Below are positions 8,001-16,026 of a stretch of 23,344 nucleotides of DNA, in pieces; within the stretch, counting starts at the first letter, position 1, and each line of letters begins with the position of its first letter. Where the stretch lies: assembly GCA_017555445.1 (NCBI GenBank), contig JAFZGK010000079.1, positions 1 through 23,344 on the forward strand, in the 5' to 3' direction. Both the position numbers and the translations under genes were made by a program. The stretch is from Bacteroidales bacterium. Lineage in GTDB: Bacteria; Bacteroidota; Bacteroidia; Bacteroidales; UBA932. A model generated the notes under the pieces. That model saw only the letters and a program-made list of their open reading frames with translations. It was not told the DNA's origin and did no database searches.

Positions 8001-8064
8001 ACCTATCATGTTCGATGTAACAAAGAAAGCTGAGGCTAAGGCTGCAAAGAAAGCTGCGAAGTAA
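5047..8064 (+). CDS. secDF: Protein translocase SecDF, fused
   Basis: One 1005-residue chain carries both SecD and SecF, the usual Bacteroidota arrangement. This inner-membrane component uses the proton gradient to pull secreted proteins out of SecYEG. Visible parts of the SecD half are TM1 (about 6-27), the motif INLGLDLKGGMNV (98-110), the P1 domain with NVLRNRIDRFGV, and TM4-type GMAVDANVIIYERVKEELRAG (near 575). The SecF half begins near residue 690 with GVDFTGGRTYVVRF (near 718) and has INDTVVIFDRIREY (near 902). A long acidic Gln/Ala-rich insert (about 270-330) lies in the P1 region. The tail is Lys/Ala-rich. Codons are strongly biased (GAG, CTC, ATC), as in tonB here, suggesting high expression. 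It is monocistronic: own promoter and a strong terminator after it. Confidence 0.97.
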   Translation: MQSKGAIRFVAILLLFASLWQLSFTLVNQIQENKAEKYADAKAEAAMQTAAFAQIDEADKAFYLDSLKKVENRRYIDSISTEKIYFGYTFRDVQAKSINLGLDLKGGMNVMLQVQLKDLVRALAGYSEAPEFTKALNLAQERSVNSRQDFITLFAEAWDETSNGMPLAQIFGTYEMREKIGPESTNAEVIDVIRAESESAISNSFNVLRNRIDRFGVTSPNIQKLGNSGRILVELPGVKEPERVRKLLQGTASLEFWATYDNAEIEAYLAEANAALAQMQAVTGTVVEETKAVEGDDLLAEELQQSADDAAAEAAYRQQNPLFSLLQPSGARGNACIGYAHYADTAQINKYLAMPQVKQFFPPEFQPKWGVKASKFFEGENIFELVAIKASSRDGKAPLDGGSVTDATVQYGQNGSIEVSMAMNAEGANTWARMTRDNIGKQIAIVLDGMVYSYPTVNGEIAGGMSQITGDFTLEEAEDLANVLKSGKLPAPATIIQEQVVGPSLGAESINAGLISFVIAFILVLLYMAFFYRGAGLVADIALVCNVILLFGTLVSFGAVLTLPGIAGLVLTLGMAVDANVIIYERVKEELRAGKGLSKAIADGYSNAYSAIIDGQITTLLTGIVLFVFGSGPVQGFATTLIIGIITSVLTSIFITRIIFDDRVSKNKNVTFDSKLTRNFLQNTKVDFIGKKKIAYFVSGALILISLVSIFTKGFTYGVDFTGGRTYVVRFDAPVTAEEVRAAAIAEFDGAVEVKQFGGESQMKITTQYLVEDESSEADAEVESKLYNALGGFFTDELTFAEFTSTLDNPNGIISSDKVGPTIANDITRDAIIAVILSLIVIFGYIAVRFKGWTWGLGGVTGLAHTALIVIGFFSLFSGILPFSLDIDQTFIAAILTIIGYAINDTVVIFDRIREYKMLHPKADFRQNVNEALNSTLSRTMNTSLTTLVTMLAIAIFGGEVIRGLAVALILGIVVGTYASIFIATPIMFDVTKKAEAKAAKKAAK

Positions 8065-8084
8065 TCAGCAATACAATATTTTTC

Positions 8085-8119
8085 AAACGGCATCCTGAGT
8101 CCATCGGGATGCCGTTTTT
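8085..8119 (+). terminator. Rho-independent terminator of secDF
   Basis: An 11-bp perfect stem (arm AACGGCATCC with GGATGCCGTT, plus an outer A-T pair) has an 11-base loop and runs into TTTTT. It lies 20 bases after the secDF stop and separates it from dnaE. Confidence 0.9.
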
Positions 8120-8177
8120 CTTGTTGATAACTTTTATTTTTGATTATCAATAAGTTATAGATACTGTTAATATTATT

Positions 8178-8209
8178 TTTGATAGGTATTACAAGATTAT
8201 TTATCTTTG
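8178..8209 (+). promoter_or_regulatory. Promoter of dnaE
   Basis: TTTG (8178-8181), a 20-base spacer and TATCTTTG (8202-8209) make a full match to the Bacteroidota -33/-7 consensus. The predicted start near 8215 gives a leader of about 16 bases. An in-frame TTG at 8207 lies inside the -7 box, which rules it out as the translation start. Confidence 0.75.
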
Positions 8210-8230
8210 TCTTCCTTAAAAAACAGAGCC

Positions 8231-11200
8231 ATGTCCTTCGTACATTTACACGTCCACACACAGTATTCCATCCTCGACGGTCAGTCGTCTATTCCAGGCC
8301 TTTTTGAAAGAGCGAAAGAGCTTGGAATGCCTGCTTTGGCCATCACCGATCATGGAAACATGTACGGAGTGAAGGAGTTTCTGAAGGTAGCCAAGAAGTT
8401 CCCTGAGGTAAAGCCTATCATCGGCTGCGAAATCTATGTAACCCGACACTATGACCACAAGCTGAAGGACAAGGATCACAGAGGATATTATCACCTCATT
8501 CTTCTTGCAAAGAACTACACCGGATACAAGAACCTCATGAAGATCTGTTCTACCGGACATATCGAGGGAAAGTATTACGAGAAGCCGAGAGTCTGCCACG
8601 AAATTGTCGAGCAATACTCAGAAGGCCTTATATGTTGCTCAGCATGTATTGCAGGAGAGGTTCCGAGAGCTATCATTGCAGGAGACATGAAGGGAGCGGA
8701 AGAGGCTATAATGTGGCATAAGAAAGTGTTCGGTGACGATTTCTATCTCGAAGTGCAGCAGCACAAGACAGAAATCCCGGGTCAGTCACAGGAAGTCTAC
8801 GAAAGGCAGCTCGTAGCAAACGAAGGTCTGTTCGAACTTGCAGCCAAGACCGGAACAAAGGTAGTGGCAACTAATGACGTGCATTTTGTACGCAAGGAGG
8901 ACGGACCGGCACATGACAGACTTATCTGCTTGACAACCAACACTTTTGTTGACGAGCCAGACAGAATGAGATACACCCAGCAGGAGTATCTCAAGAGTGA
9001 GGAGGAGATGCTCGACATGTTCTACAAGCATCCTGAAACCCTCGCCAACACCATAGAAGTAGCAGAAAAGATAGAAAGCTACAAGATCGACAAGGACCCT
9101 ATCCTTCCTAAATTCGATCTTCCGGAGGAATTCCTCGCTGACATTGACTCACACCTTGAAAAATACAAGGAAATCATAGATGCAGGACGTTGTGACCCTA
9201 AAGGAAATGACCGTGGAGTCGAGTTTACTCATTCTGTAGCCTATCTCTGTCATCTGACATATATCGGTGCACGTGCCCGTTACGGCGAGACCCTGAACGA
9301 CGTTCAGGCAGAGCGTATAGAATTCGAGCTCAAGACCATCTGCTCGATGGGATTCCCTGACTACTTCCTTATCGTGCAGGACTTCATTGCAGCAGCACGT
9401 TCCGAGGGTATCTCTGTGGGACCAGGCCGTGGTTCCGCAGCAGGATCAGCAGTAGCATACTGCCTGAGAATCACCAATATAGACCCTATCAAATACGACC
9501 TCCTCTTCGAGCGATTCCTCAACCCGGACCGCATCAACATGCCCGATGTCGACATTGATTTCGATGATGACGGACGATACCGTGTATTCCAGTATATCGA
9601 GGAGAAATACGGAAAGGACCATATCTCACATGTGATCACCTACGGTACAATGGCTGCAAAATCAGCTATCAAGGATGTCGCACGTGTGAGCCGCATGTCT
9701 ATTGACGAGTCGAACAGACTTACCAAGCTCGTACCGGACAAGCCGTTCGAAGCGACAGTGGAGGAAGACGGAAAGAAAGTGAAGAAAGAATTCAAGCCAA
9801 AGCTTTCCAACTGCTTGAAATACGGAGAATTGAGTGCAGAATTGAATAATGGAACTCCAGAAGTTCAGGAAGTGCTCACATATGCCGGAAAACTCGAAGG
9901 TTGTATCCGACAGACTGGTGTCCATGCCTGTGCTATGATCATCGGACGAGGAAATCTTACAGAATATATCCCTATTTCCATCGCCAACGACAAGCTCACA
10001 GGCGAAGAAGTATGGGTATCGCAATATGACGGCCATTATATCGAAGAGGTCGGCATGCTCAAGATGGACTTCCTGGGTCTGAGAACCCTGTCCATCATCA
10101 AGGAATGTCAGGCGAATATAAAGAAACGTCACGGTATCGAGTTCGATATCGAAAAGATCGACATAAATGACCCTCTGACATACGAGCTGTACAGCCGTGG
10201 AGACACAACCAGCGTATTCCAGTTCGAATCTCCGGGCATGAAGGAGTGGCTTATCAAGCTCCAGCCGACCCGTTTCGAGGACCTCATTGCCATGAACGCC
10301 CTCTATCGTCCGGGCCCTATGGACTACATCCCAGATTTCGTAGAAAGAAAACAGGGTCGTCAGCCTATCGTATATGACCTTCCTGAAATGGAGGAGACCC
10401 TTCAAGACACATACGGAATCACAGTCTACCAGGAGCAGGTGATGCTTCTTTCAAGAAAGCTGGCAGACTTCACCAGAGGTCAGGCGGATACTCTCCGTAA
10501 GGCAATGGGTAAGAAGCTCAAGGACGTGCTCGACTCGCTCAAGGGACTCTTCATCGAAGGCGGTACAAAGAACGGGCATCCGCAGGATATGCTTGAAAAG
10601 ATATGGGCAGACTGGGAGAAGTTCGCTTCATATGCCTTCAACAAGTCTCATGCGACCTGCTATGCATGGGTAAGTTATCAGACCGGATGGCTCAAGGCAC
10701 ATTATCCTGCTGAATTCCAGGCAGCCAACCTGACCAAGAATCTCTCCAACATGGATGAGATCAAGAAGATCATGGATGACTGCAAGAAGAACGGTATAAA
10801 AGTTCTCAATCCTGATATAAACGAGTCAGATTCGAAGTTCACTGTCAACAAACAGGGTGAAATTCGCTTCGGCCTCGGCGGTATCAAGGGATTCGGTGAC
10901 AACATCGTGCGCGCGATCCTCGCAGAACGCACAGAAAACGGCTTATTTGCCGACATCTTTGACTTTGTGGAGAGGATGTCCGGAATAGTCAACAGAAAGG
11001 CTTTTGAGTCCCTTTTGCACGCTGGAGCGTTCGATAGTTTCGGCATCAACAGAAAGCAGTTCATGACACCGTGCAAGAACGGCGACCTGTTCATAGATAC
11101 GCTGCTCAGATACGGAGAACTTTTCAAGCAGGACAGCATGGACAGCAGCATTTCACTGTTCGGCGATGCAGAGGAACTGAAACCGGAAAGACCTGATATT

Positions 11201-11914
11201 CCTGCCATGACAGGAGAAGAAGATATTCTTGAAAAGTTGAAGATGGAGAAGGAACTTGTAGGTATGTATCTTTCATCACATCCACTTGACAGATATCAGT
11301 TTGAGCTTGAGAACTTTACCACATGCCAGGTTGGTGAAATAAACGAACTTGTCTCGGAATGTGAGATGAAGAAGACCAAGCAGAAGGTCTACGTCGCAGG
11401 ATTCATCACCTCAACCCAGACCATGACCAACAAGAACGGACGTCCATGGTCAAAGACGGTAATCGAGGATTTCGGAGGCAGCTATGAAGTGGCTCTGTTC
11501 GGAAAGGATCACGAGAACTTCATGAGTTACATGCAGTTGAACAGTGCCATCTTCATTGAAGGTGAAATAGACGAAAAGTATTATATCAAGCCTGAGGAAA
11601 AAGCTCAGGGCAAGACTTCACCTTATACGTTCAAGGTGAAGAAGATAATGCTCCTCGGTAATGTTACTGACTCTTTCGTGAAGGGATTTGCAATCAACAT
11701 CTCTACAGATATGCTGACTCAGGAATTCAGGGACAAGCTTGTTAAAATGATAAAGAGGAACAAAGGAAGCGTTCCGCTCACAATGTTCCTCCATGATCCT
11801 GAAAAGGGTTGGAATATAGAATTCCTGTCCCGTAAGTTCCGTGTAGCTGTAACTGCGGACTTCATCGAAGATCTTAAGAAGATGCAGATACGCTACAGTG
11901 TCCTTAAAAAGTAA
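8231..11914 (+). CDS. dnaE: DNA polymerase III subunit alpha
   Basis: This is the 1227-residue replicative polymerase subunit, of normal length for Bacteroidota. The N-terminal PHP domain starts at once (HLHVHTQYSILDG, ITDHGNMYG). The palm is visible in VGPGRGSAAGSAVAYC and in the catalytic PDVDIDFDDD (Asp 439 and 441). The third acidic residue is in KMDFLGLRTL (Asp 613). RPGPMDYIPDF and the finger motif AFNKSHATCYAWVSYQTGWLK follow. An OB-fold near the C-terminus (VYVAGFITSTQTM) binds single-stranded DNA. The ATG at 8231 is chosen because it lies 16 bases past the predicted transcription start and gives the expected MSFVHLHVHT beginning. Its 3' end overlaps the convergent phosphatase-family gene by 11 bases. 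Confidence 0.98.
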   Translation: MSFVHLHVHTQYSILDGQSSIPGLFERAKELGMPALAITDHGNMYGVKEFLKVAKKFPEVKPIIGCEIYVTRHYDHKLKDKDHRGYYHLILLAKNYTGYKNLMKICSTGHIEGKYYEKPRVCHEIVEQYSEGLICCSACIAGEVPRAIIAGDMKGAEEAIMWHKKVFGDDFYLEVQQHKTEIPGQSQEVYERQLVANEGLFELAAKTGTKVVATNDVHFVRKEDGPAHDRLICLTTNTFVDEPDRMRYTQQEYLKSEEEMLDMFYKHPETLANTIEVAEKIESYKIDKDPILPKFDLPEEFLADIDSHLEKYKEIIDAGRCDPKGNDRGVEFTHSVAYLCHLTYIGARARYGETLNDVQAERIEFELKTICSMGFPDYFLIVQDFIAAARSEGISVGPGRGSAAGSAVAYCLRITNIDPIKYDLLFERFLNPDRINMPDVDIDFDDDGRYRVFQYIEEKYGKDHISHVITYGTMAAKSAIKDVARVSRMSIDESNRLTKLVPDKPFEATVEEDGKKVKKEFKPKLSNCLKYGELSAELNNGTPEVQEVLTYAGKLEGCIRQTGVHACAMIIGRGNLTEYIPISIANDKLTGEEVWVSQYDGHYIEEVGMLKMDFLGLRTLSIIKECQANIKKRHGIEFDIEKIDINDPLTYELYSRGDTTSVFQFESPGMKEWLIKLQPTRFEDLIAMNALYRPGPMDYIPDFVERKQGRQPIVYDLPEMEETLQDTYGITVYQEQVMLLSRKLADFTRGQADTLRKAMGKKLKDVLDSLKGLFIEGGTKNGHPQDMLEKIWADWEKFASYAFNKSHATCYAWVSYQTGWLKAHYPAEFQAANLTKNLSNMDEIKKIMDDCKKNGIKVLNPDINESDSKFTVNKQGEIRFGLGGIKGFGDNIVRAILAERTENGLFADIFDFVERMSGIVNRKAFESLLHAGAFDSFGINRKQFMTPCKNGDLFIDTLLRYGELFKQDSMDSSISLFGDAEELKPERPDIPAMTGEEDILEKLKMEKELVGMYLSSHPLDRYQFELENFTTCQVGEINELVSECEMKKTKQKVYVAGFITSTQTMTNKNGRPWSKTVIEDFGGSYEVALFGKDHENFMSYMQLNSAIFIEGEIDEKYYIKPEEKAQGKTSPYTFKVKKIMLLGNVTDSFVKGFAINISTDMLTQEFRDKLVKMIKRNKGSVPLTMFLHDPEKGWNIEFLSRKFRVAVTADFIEDLKKMQIRYSVLKK

Positions 11915-12779
11915 ATTCCGCTGTTACAGGGAAATGGTCTGAAATCCATTCCTTGCCCGCATATTTCTCTGTGATCACATCATAGTAGTGACACTTTGAA
12001 AATCCGTCATAGAAAATATAGTCGAGAGTGAGGAATCTTGCACCCCAGTCATTGTAGGATTCCTCAGTATCCACTGTTTCAGCATGCTGTGTAGCATTCT
12101 TCATAACCTTGTTGAAGTCTGTAACAATCGAATTGTTTGGTGTGATGTTGAAGTCACCTACCATTACAACAGGATAACCCTCCACATTCATTTCGTCCAC
12201 CTTCTGCTTTGCAAGGGCAAGACCGTTTCTCTGAGCCTGTCCGCCTGCATGATCAAGATGTACGTTCACGAAATAGAATTTCTTTCCTGAATCCTTCTTC
12301 TCGAGGAGCATCCATGTAAATGTTCTCGGATGCCATGCATCCCAGCCAAGAGACGGTTTCTCAGGTGTTTCCGAAAGCCATAATGTTCCCCAGTCAAGCA
12401 TGCTTACAGTATTTCTGTTCCAATGTATGGTAGTATGCTCGCCTTTTTTCTTTCCGTTTTCTCTTCCGACACCTACACCCTGATAATTCTCAAGAAGCAT
12501 CACATCAAAATATGCTTTCTGTCTGAAAAGAACTTCCTGCATTGCAAAAACATCCGGCATCTGCTCATTGATCATAGCAATGGATGCCTCTTTTCTGTTT
12601 ATCCATGCATTCTGCTTGTCTTTAAGATTGGCATATCTGATATTGTAAGTCATCACCTTGAGGTCACCAAGCCTCTCCTGTTTCTGCTCCTGCACCGGTT
12701 CCTGAACCTGATCCTGCTCCTGTGCCTGGAGACCGACAACAGCAAAAGCAGCCATAAATAACATTAAGATTCGTTTCAT
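11904..12779 (-). CDS. Secreted endonuclease/exonuclease/phosphatase-family hydrolase
   Basis: The protein has 291 residues, with a signal peptide (about 1-19, ending LQAQ). A short Glu/Gln repeat linker follows (20-36). Then comes one EEP (DNase I-like) domain. Family residues are all present: Asn 46 in MTYNIRY, Glu 82 in AMQEVL, His 174 and Asp 176 in VNVHLDHAG, Asp 209 and Asn 211 in GDFNITP, Asp 253 in LDYIF, and the final SDHFPV pair Asp 281/His 282. A metal-dependent phosphodiester or phosphate ester hydrolase acting outside the cytoplasm is therefore well supported. The substrate (nucleic acid, inositol phosphate or sphingolipid-like) cannot be told. It has its own -7 box and no visible terminator: its stop lies inside the end of dnaE. 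Confidence 0.88.
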   Translation of the reverse strand: MKRILMLFMAAFAVVGLQAQEQDQVQEPVQEQKQERLGDLKVMTYNIRYANLKDKQNAWINRKEASIAMINEQMPDVFAMQEVLFRQKAYFDVMLLENYQGVGVGRENGKKKGEHTTIHWNRNTVSMLDWGTLWLSETPEKPSLGWDAWHPRTFTWMLLEKKDSGKKFYFVNVHLDHAGGQAQRNGLALAKQKVDEMNVEGYPVVMVGDFNITPNNSIVTDFNKVMKNATQHAETVDTEESYNDWGARFLTLDYIFYDGFSKCHYYDVITEKYAGKEWISDHFPVTAEFTF

Positions 12780-12814
12780 AGTCGTATTACTGGTTTATAG
12801 TTTATTACCGAACA

Positions 12815-12822
12815 CAAAATTA
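12815..12822 (-). promoter_or_regulatory. -7 box of the EEP-family gene
   Basis: The minus strand reads TAATTTTG, with an expected leader of about 28 bases. It is back to back with the plus-strand box at 12835-12842, so the two divergent genes share about 85 bases of regulatory DNA. No -33 TTTG is seen. Confidence 0.45.
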
Positions 12823-12834
12823 ATATTTTTATAG

Positions 12835-12842
12835 TACTTTTG
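12835..12842 (+). promoter_or_regulatory. -7 box of the ThiL-like gene
   Basis: TACTTTTG fits TAnnTTTG, 23 bases before the ATG at 12866. No TTTG lies at -33. Confidence 0.45.
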
Positions 12843-12865
12843 CAGTATAAGGAAATTATATTGAC

Positions 12866-13876
12866 ATGGCAGAAGAAACTTTTTCAGATCTCGGAAGAGT
12901 GGAGGCAATAGCCAAACTCTACGAAGGAACACCTTACAGACCTTTTGAAAGCAGCAGGTTTGAAACTTCAGGAAAATCCTACATCACATCTCAGTCAAGA
13001 ACATTTCTTGAAGGAATCGATTTTGACCTGACGTATTTCCCGCTGAAACACCTCGGATATAAATGCGTGACAGCTGTCACAGGTGAGCTGTATGCTGAAT
13101 TCTCTCATCCTTGCACGATGGATATAAGGCTTGGAATATCTTCGAAGCTGGATTTCAAACATATCAAGGATATCTGGGAAGGCATCGTTACAGCAGCAAA
13201 GGAACATGGTTACAAGAAGGTGAACCTTGATATGGCACCTTCACCTAACGGACTTGCCATAAGCATTTCATCTGTCGGAGAAACAACTCTCCTCATGGCT
13301 AAAAGGCGTCCTGCAGCAAAGAGCATGGACCTTATCTGTGTTTCAGATAATCTTGGTGCCGCATTCATGGGTTTCCAGGTCCTTGAAAGGGAAAAGCGTG
13401 CATTTGAAAAGAGCGGAGATGCTAAAGCTCAACCTAAACTCGATGATTATAAAAACCTTATAGGAGCTTATTTGAAGCCACAGATAAATCCTGGCATAAT
13501 CAAACAGATGGAAGAGGCGGAAATCGTTCCATCACACGGATATCTCGTGACACGAGGACTTGCTGATGCGGTGAAGAGGCTTGTAAGGGACAGCGGACTG
13601 GGAGCAAAGGTATATGTGGACAAACTTCCTTTTGCCGGAAAGACATTCGAACTCGGAAAGGAAATGAATATCGATCCTATGTCAGCTGCATTGAACGGTG
13701 GTGAAGACTATAGACTTCTCTTTACGATCCCAATAGGAAAGCACGACAAGTTCCGCCACGATTTCCAGACTTTCGATGTAATCGGTCATCTCGCAAAACC
13801 GGAGGTTGGTGCAGCGGTTGTTACTCCTGACGGCGTGGAACTCCCTATGAAGGCACAGGGATGGAATAACGAATAA
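12866..13876 (+). CDS. ThiL-fold (AIR synthase-related) protein, catalytic motifs lost
   Basis: The 336 residues align over the whole length of Bacteroidota thiamine-monophosphate kinase (ThiL). Shared stretches are FLEGIDFDLTYFPLKHLGYK (47-66), GLAISISSVGE (129-139), DLICVSDNLGAAFMGFQVLE (155-174) and ALNGGEDYRLLFTIP (275-289), plus a C-terminal KAQGWN. The acidic metal/ATP motifs are missing. GDDAA is absent. The T/S-T-D before the LVEGVHF-like motif is SRTF (44-47). The SDI-A-MGA motif has become TGELYAEFSHP (72-82). GGDT is replaced by VNLDMAPS (119-126), and ISDG by VTRG (228-231). The frame is intact and the spacing is kept. This looks like a maintained pseudoenzyme or a protein with a new ligand, not a pseudogene. 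A true ThiL is not in this window. Fold is well supported; function is unknown. Confidence 0.75.
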   Translation: MAEETFSDLGRVEAIAKLYEGTPYRPFESSRFETSGKSYITSQSRTFLEGIDFDLTYFPLKHLGYKCVTAVTGELYAEFSHPCTMDIRLGISSKLDFKHIKDIWEGIVTAAKEHGYKKVNLDMAPSPNGLAISISSVGETTLLMAKRRPAAKSMDLICVSDNLGAAFMGFQVLEREKRAFEKSGDAKAQPKLDDYKNLIGAYLKPQINPGIIKQMEEAEIVPSHGYLVTRGLADAVKRLVRDSGLGAKVYVDKLPFAGKTFELGKEMNIDPMSAALNGGEDYRLLFTIPIGKHDKFRHDFQTFDVIGHLAKPEVGAAVVTPDGVELPMKAQGWNNE

Positions 13877-13895
13877 TCTTTAGACAGAACTGTAT

Positions 13896-13936
13896 AAAAA
13901 AGCGATGCTATTTTCTTGAATAGCATCGCTTTCTAT
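13896..13936. terminator. Bidirectional terminator between the ThiL-like gene and glyQS
   Basis: A perfect 14-bp stem (13899-13912 with 13919-13932) has a 6-base loop. An A run precedes it and T-rich sequence follows, so each strand ends in U-rich RNA. It lies between two convergent genes, 19 and 25 bases from their stops. Confidence 0.85.
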
Positions 13937-13961
13937 TTATAATTCAAGCAGTTGCTTATAA

Positions 13962-15503
13962 TTAGCAGAGCTTCTTGAGGATATTGCTGAGATTAACCTC
14001 CTTAGAGATGATTGCGTGGAGATCCTCGATCTTTACACGCTGCTGCTCCATAGAATCACGATGACGGATTGTAACGCAACGGTCGTTGAGAGAATCGTGG
14101 TCGATTGTCACGCAGAAAGGAGTACCGATCGCATCCTGACGACGATATCTCTTACCGATAGAGTCTTTCTCATCGTACTGGCAGTTGAAATCATACTTGA
14201 GATCGTCCATAATCTCGCGTGCAAGCTCTGGAAGACCGTCCTTCTTCACGAGTGGAAGCACTGCAACCTTAACTGGTGCAAGCGGTGCCGGGATGCTGAG
14301 AACTACGCGGATCTCACCATTCTCAAGCTGTTCCTCCTTATAAGAATTAGAAAGAACTGCAAGGAACATACGGTCAACTCCGATAGATGTCTCTACTACG
14401 TAAGGAACATAGTTCTCACCGAGCTCAGGATCGAAGTACTGGATCTTCTTTCCAGAGAACTTCTGATGGTTTCCGAGGTCGAAATCTGTACGTGAGTGGA
14501 TACCCTCAAGCTCCTTGAAACCGAATGGGAAACGGAACTCGATATCTGTTGCTGCATTAGCATAGTGTGCAAGTTTGTCATGGTCGTGGAAACGGTAGTT
14601 CTCATCACCCATTCCGAGTGCCTTGTGCCATGCCATACGGTTTTCCTTCCACTTTGCAAACCAGTCAAGCTCAGTACCTGGCTTGATGAAGAACTGCATT
14701 TCCATCTGCTCGAACTCTCTCATACGGAAGATGAACTGACGTGCAACGATCTCATTTCTGAAAGCCTTACCGATCTGTGCGATACCGAAAGGAATCTTCA
14801 TACGGCCGGTCTTCTGAACGTTAAGATAGTTTACGAAGATACCCTGTGCGGTCTCAGGACGGAGATAGATAATATTTGTATCACCAGATACGCTACCGAG
14901 CTGAGTAGAGAACATAAGGTTGAACTGACGTACGTCTGTCCAGTTCTTTGTACCTGAAATAGGACAAACGATCTCGCAGTCGAGGATGATCTGACGGAGA
15001 GCCTCAAGGTCATTTGCATTGAGAGCGTCAGCCATTCTCTTCTTTACATCGTCGATCTTTGCCTGGTTACGGAGTACGTTAGGATTTGTTGCGAGGAACT
15101 GCTCCTCATTGAAAGACTCGCCAAACTTCTTCTTGCCTTTCTCTACATCCTTTGCAATCTTATCCTCGAGCTTACCGATGTAATCCTCGATAAGTACGTC
15201 TGCACGATATCTCTTCTTTGAATCCTTGTTATCGATGAGAGGGTCGTTGAATGCCCCTACGTGGCCTGAAGCCTCCCAGATCTTAGGATGCATGAAGATA
15301 GCCGAATCAATACCCACGATGTTCTCGTGAAGTCTTGTCATAGCTTCCCACCAGTATCTCTTGATGTTGCTCTTGAGCTCAGAACCGAGCTGTCCGTAAT
15401 CATAAACGGCACCGAGACCGTCGTAGATCTCGCTTGAAGGGAAAATGAATCCGTACTCCTTACAGTGAGCTACGAGAATCTTAAAAAGTTCTTCCTGTGT
15501 CAT
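13962..15503 (-). CDS. glyQS: Glycyl-tRNA synthetase, alpha2 type
   Basis: This is a 513-residue single-chain class II synthetase that charges tRNA-Gly. It is the alpha2 form shared with eukaryotes, archaea and Bacteroidota, not the two-subunit GlyQ/GlyS enzyme. Seen are the N-terminal FPSSEIYDGL and VYDYGQLG, motif 2 (FRNEIVARQFIFRMREFEQME), the glycine-specific signature RTDFDLGNHQKFSGK, and motif 3 (VVETSIGVDRMFLAVL). A C-terminal anticodon-binding domain begins at VAVLPLVKKDGLPE. ATG 15503 is preferred over the in-frame ATG 15521. It begins 4 bases after the folK stop and gives the usual MTQEELFK start. Last gene of the suf-folK operon. Confidence 0.97.
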   Translation of the reverse strand: MTQEELFKILVAHCKEYGFIFPSSEIYDGLGAVYDYGQLGSELKSNIKRYWWEAMTRLHENIVGIDSAIFMHPKIWEASGHVGAFNDPLIDNKDSKKRYRADVLIEDYIGKLEDKIAKDVEKGKKKFGESFNEEQFLATNPNVLRNQAKIDDVKKRMADALNANDLEALRQIILDCEIVCPISGTKNWTDVRQFNLMFSTQLGSVSGDTNIIYLRPETAQGIFVNYLNVQKTGRMKIPFGIAQIGKAFRNEIVARQFIFRMREFEQMEMQFFIKPGTELDWFAKWKENRMAWHKALGMGDENYRFHDHDKLAHYANAATDIEFRFPFGFKELEGIHSRTDFDLGNHQKFSGKKIQYFDPELGENYVPYVVETSIGVDRMFLAVLSNSYKEEQLENGEIRVVLSIPAPLAPVKVAVLPLVKKDGLPELAREIMDDLKYDFNCQYDEKDSIGKRYRRQDAIGTPFCVTIDHDSLNDRCVTIRHRDSMEQQRVKIEDLHAIISKEVNLSNILKKLC

Positions 15504-15507
15504 AATA

Positions 15508-15960
15508 TTATAATTTATCATTAATTTCCTTTAACGGGATCATTACGAAATTCCTTTCGTACATCAGTTTGTGAGGTATTGTAAGTTCTTCACAATCAAT
15601 ATGATTATCTCCAAAAAGAAGAATATCAATGTCTATCGGTCTTGACCTGTATATCCTGTTTCCAGACTCGTCATACTCCGGCTCTCCTGACCTGCCCAAC
15701 ATCCTCTCAACCCTCTTGCAACTCTCCAATATCATCAGAGCTTCTGCCTCAGGATTATACCCTTCAGGCATATCGAGCTCATAATGTACTGCAGCATTAA
15801 GAAACTTGTCATCAGACTCAAAACCCCATGGCTCAGTCTCTATGATGCTCGAAACGGCCTTATAATCGGTCTTGAATTCGATATTGAGACAAGATAAGGC
15901 ATCTTCTATATTCTTCCTTCTGTCGCCTTGATTTGAGCCTAAAGAAAGGTATAAATCCAC
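15508..15960 (-). CDS. folK: 6-hydroxymethyl-7,8-dihydropterin pyrophosphokinase (HPPK)
   Basis: The 150-residue enzyme transfers pyrophosphate from ATP to hydroxymethyl-dihydropterin in folate synthesis. Signatures are the N-terminal YLSLGSNQGDR, the TEPWGF loop with FLNAAVHYE, and RSRPIDIDILLFGD, which includes the metal-binding Asp-Ile-Asp, then LTIPHKLMYERNFVMIPL. The start is GTG 15960 because homologues begin just before YLSLGSN. An AGGAGG lies 15 bases upstream, rather far. The longer frame to 16005 would need TTG and adds 15 residues unlike the family. It is 66 bases after the SufT-like gene and 4 bases before glyQS. Linkage to Fe-S genes looks like operon packing rather than shared function. 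Confidence 0.93.
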   Translation of the reverse strand: MDLYLSLGSNQGDRRKNIEDALSCLNIEFKTDYKAVSSIIETEPWGFESDDKFLNAAVHYELDMPEGYNPEAEALMILESCKRVERMLGRSGEPEYDESGNRIYRSRPIDIDILLFGDNHIDCEELTIPHKLMYERNFVMIPLKEINDKL

Positions 15961-16026
15961 CTTGTTTGTAAACCGCCTCCTGTTACGGGAGCTGCCATGC
16001 CACAATCCTTCCTCCCCGTCAGTCCT

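Noticed and set aside
8124..8150. Inverted repeat TTGATAA/TTATCAA before dnaE
   Set aside because: Only 7 AT-rich pairs with a 13-base loop, in an AT-rich region; no reason to think it functional.
8207..8230. In-frame TTG start that would add 8 residues to DnaE
   Set aside because: It lies inside the TATCTTTG -7 box, upstream of the predicted transcript start, and the ATG at 8231 gives the family N-terminus.
13835..13841. GTGGAAC half-site in the ThiL-like gene
   Set aside because: The left half of the palindrome is absent.
15961..16005. TTG-started extension of FolK by 15 residues
   Set aside because: The added residues are basic and unlike the family; GTG 15960 lies just before the conserved YLSLGSN.
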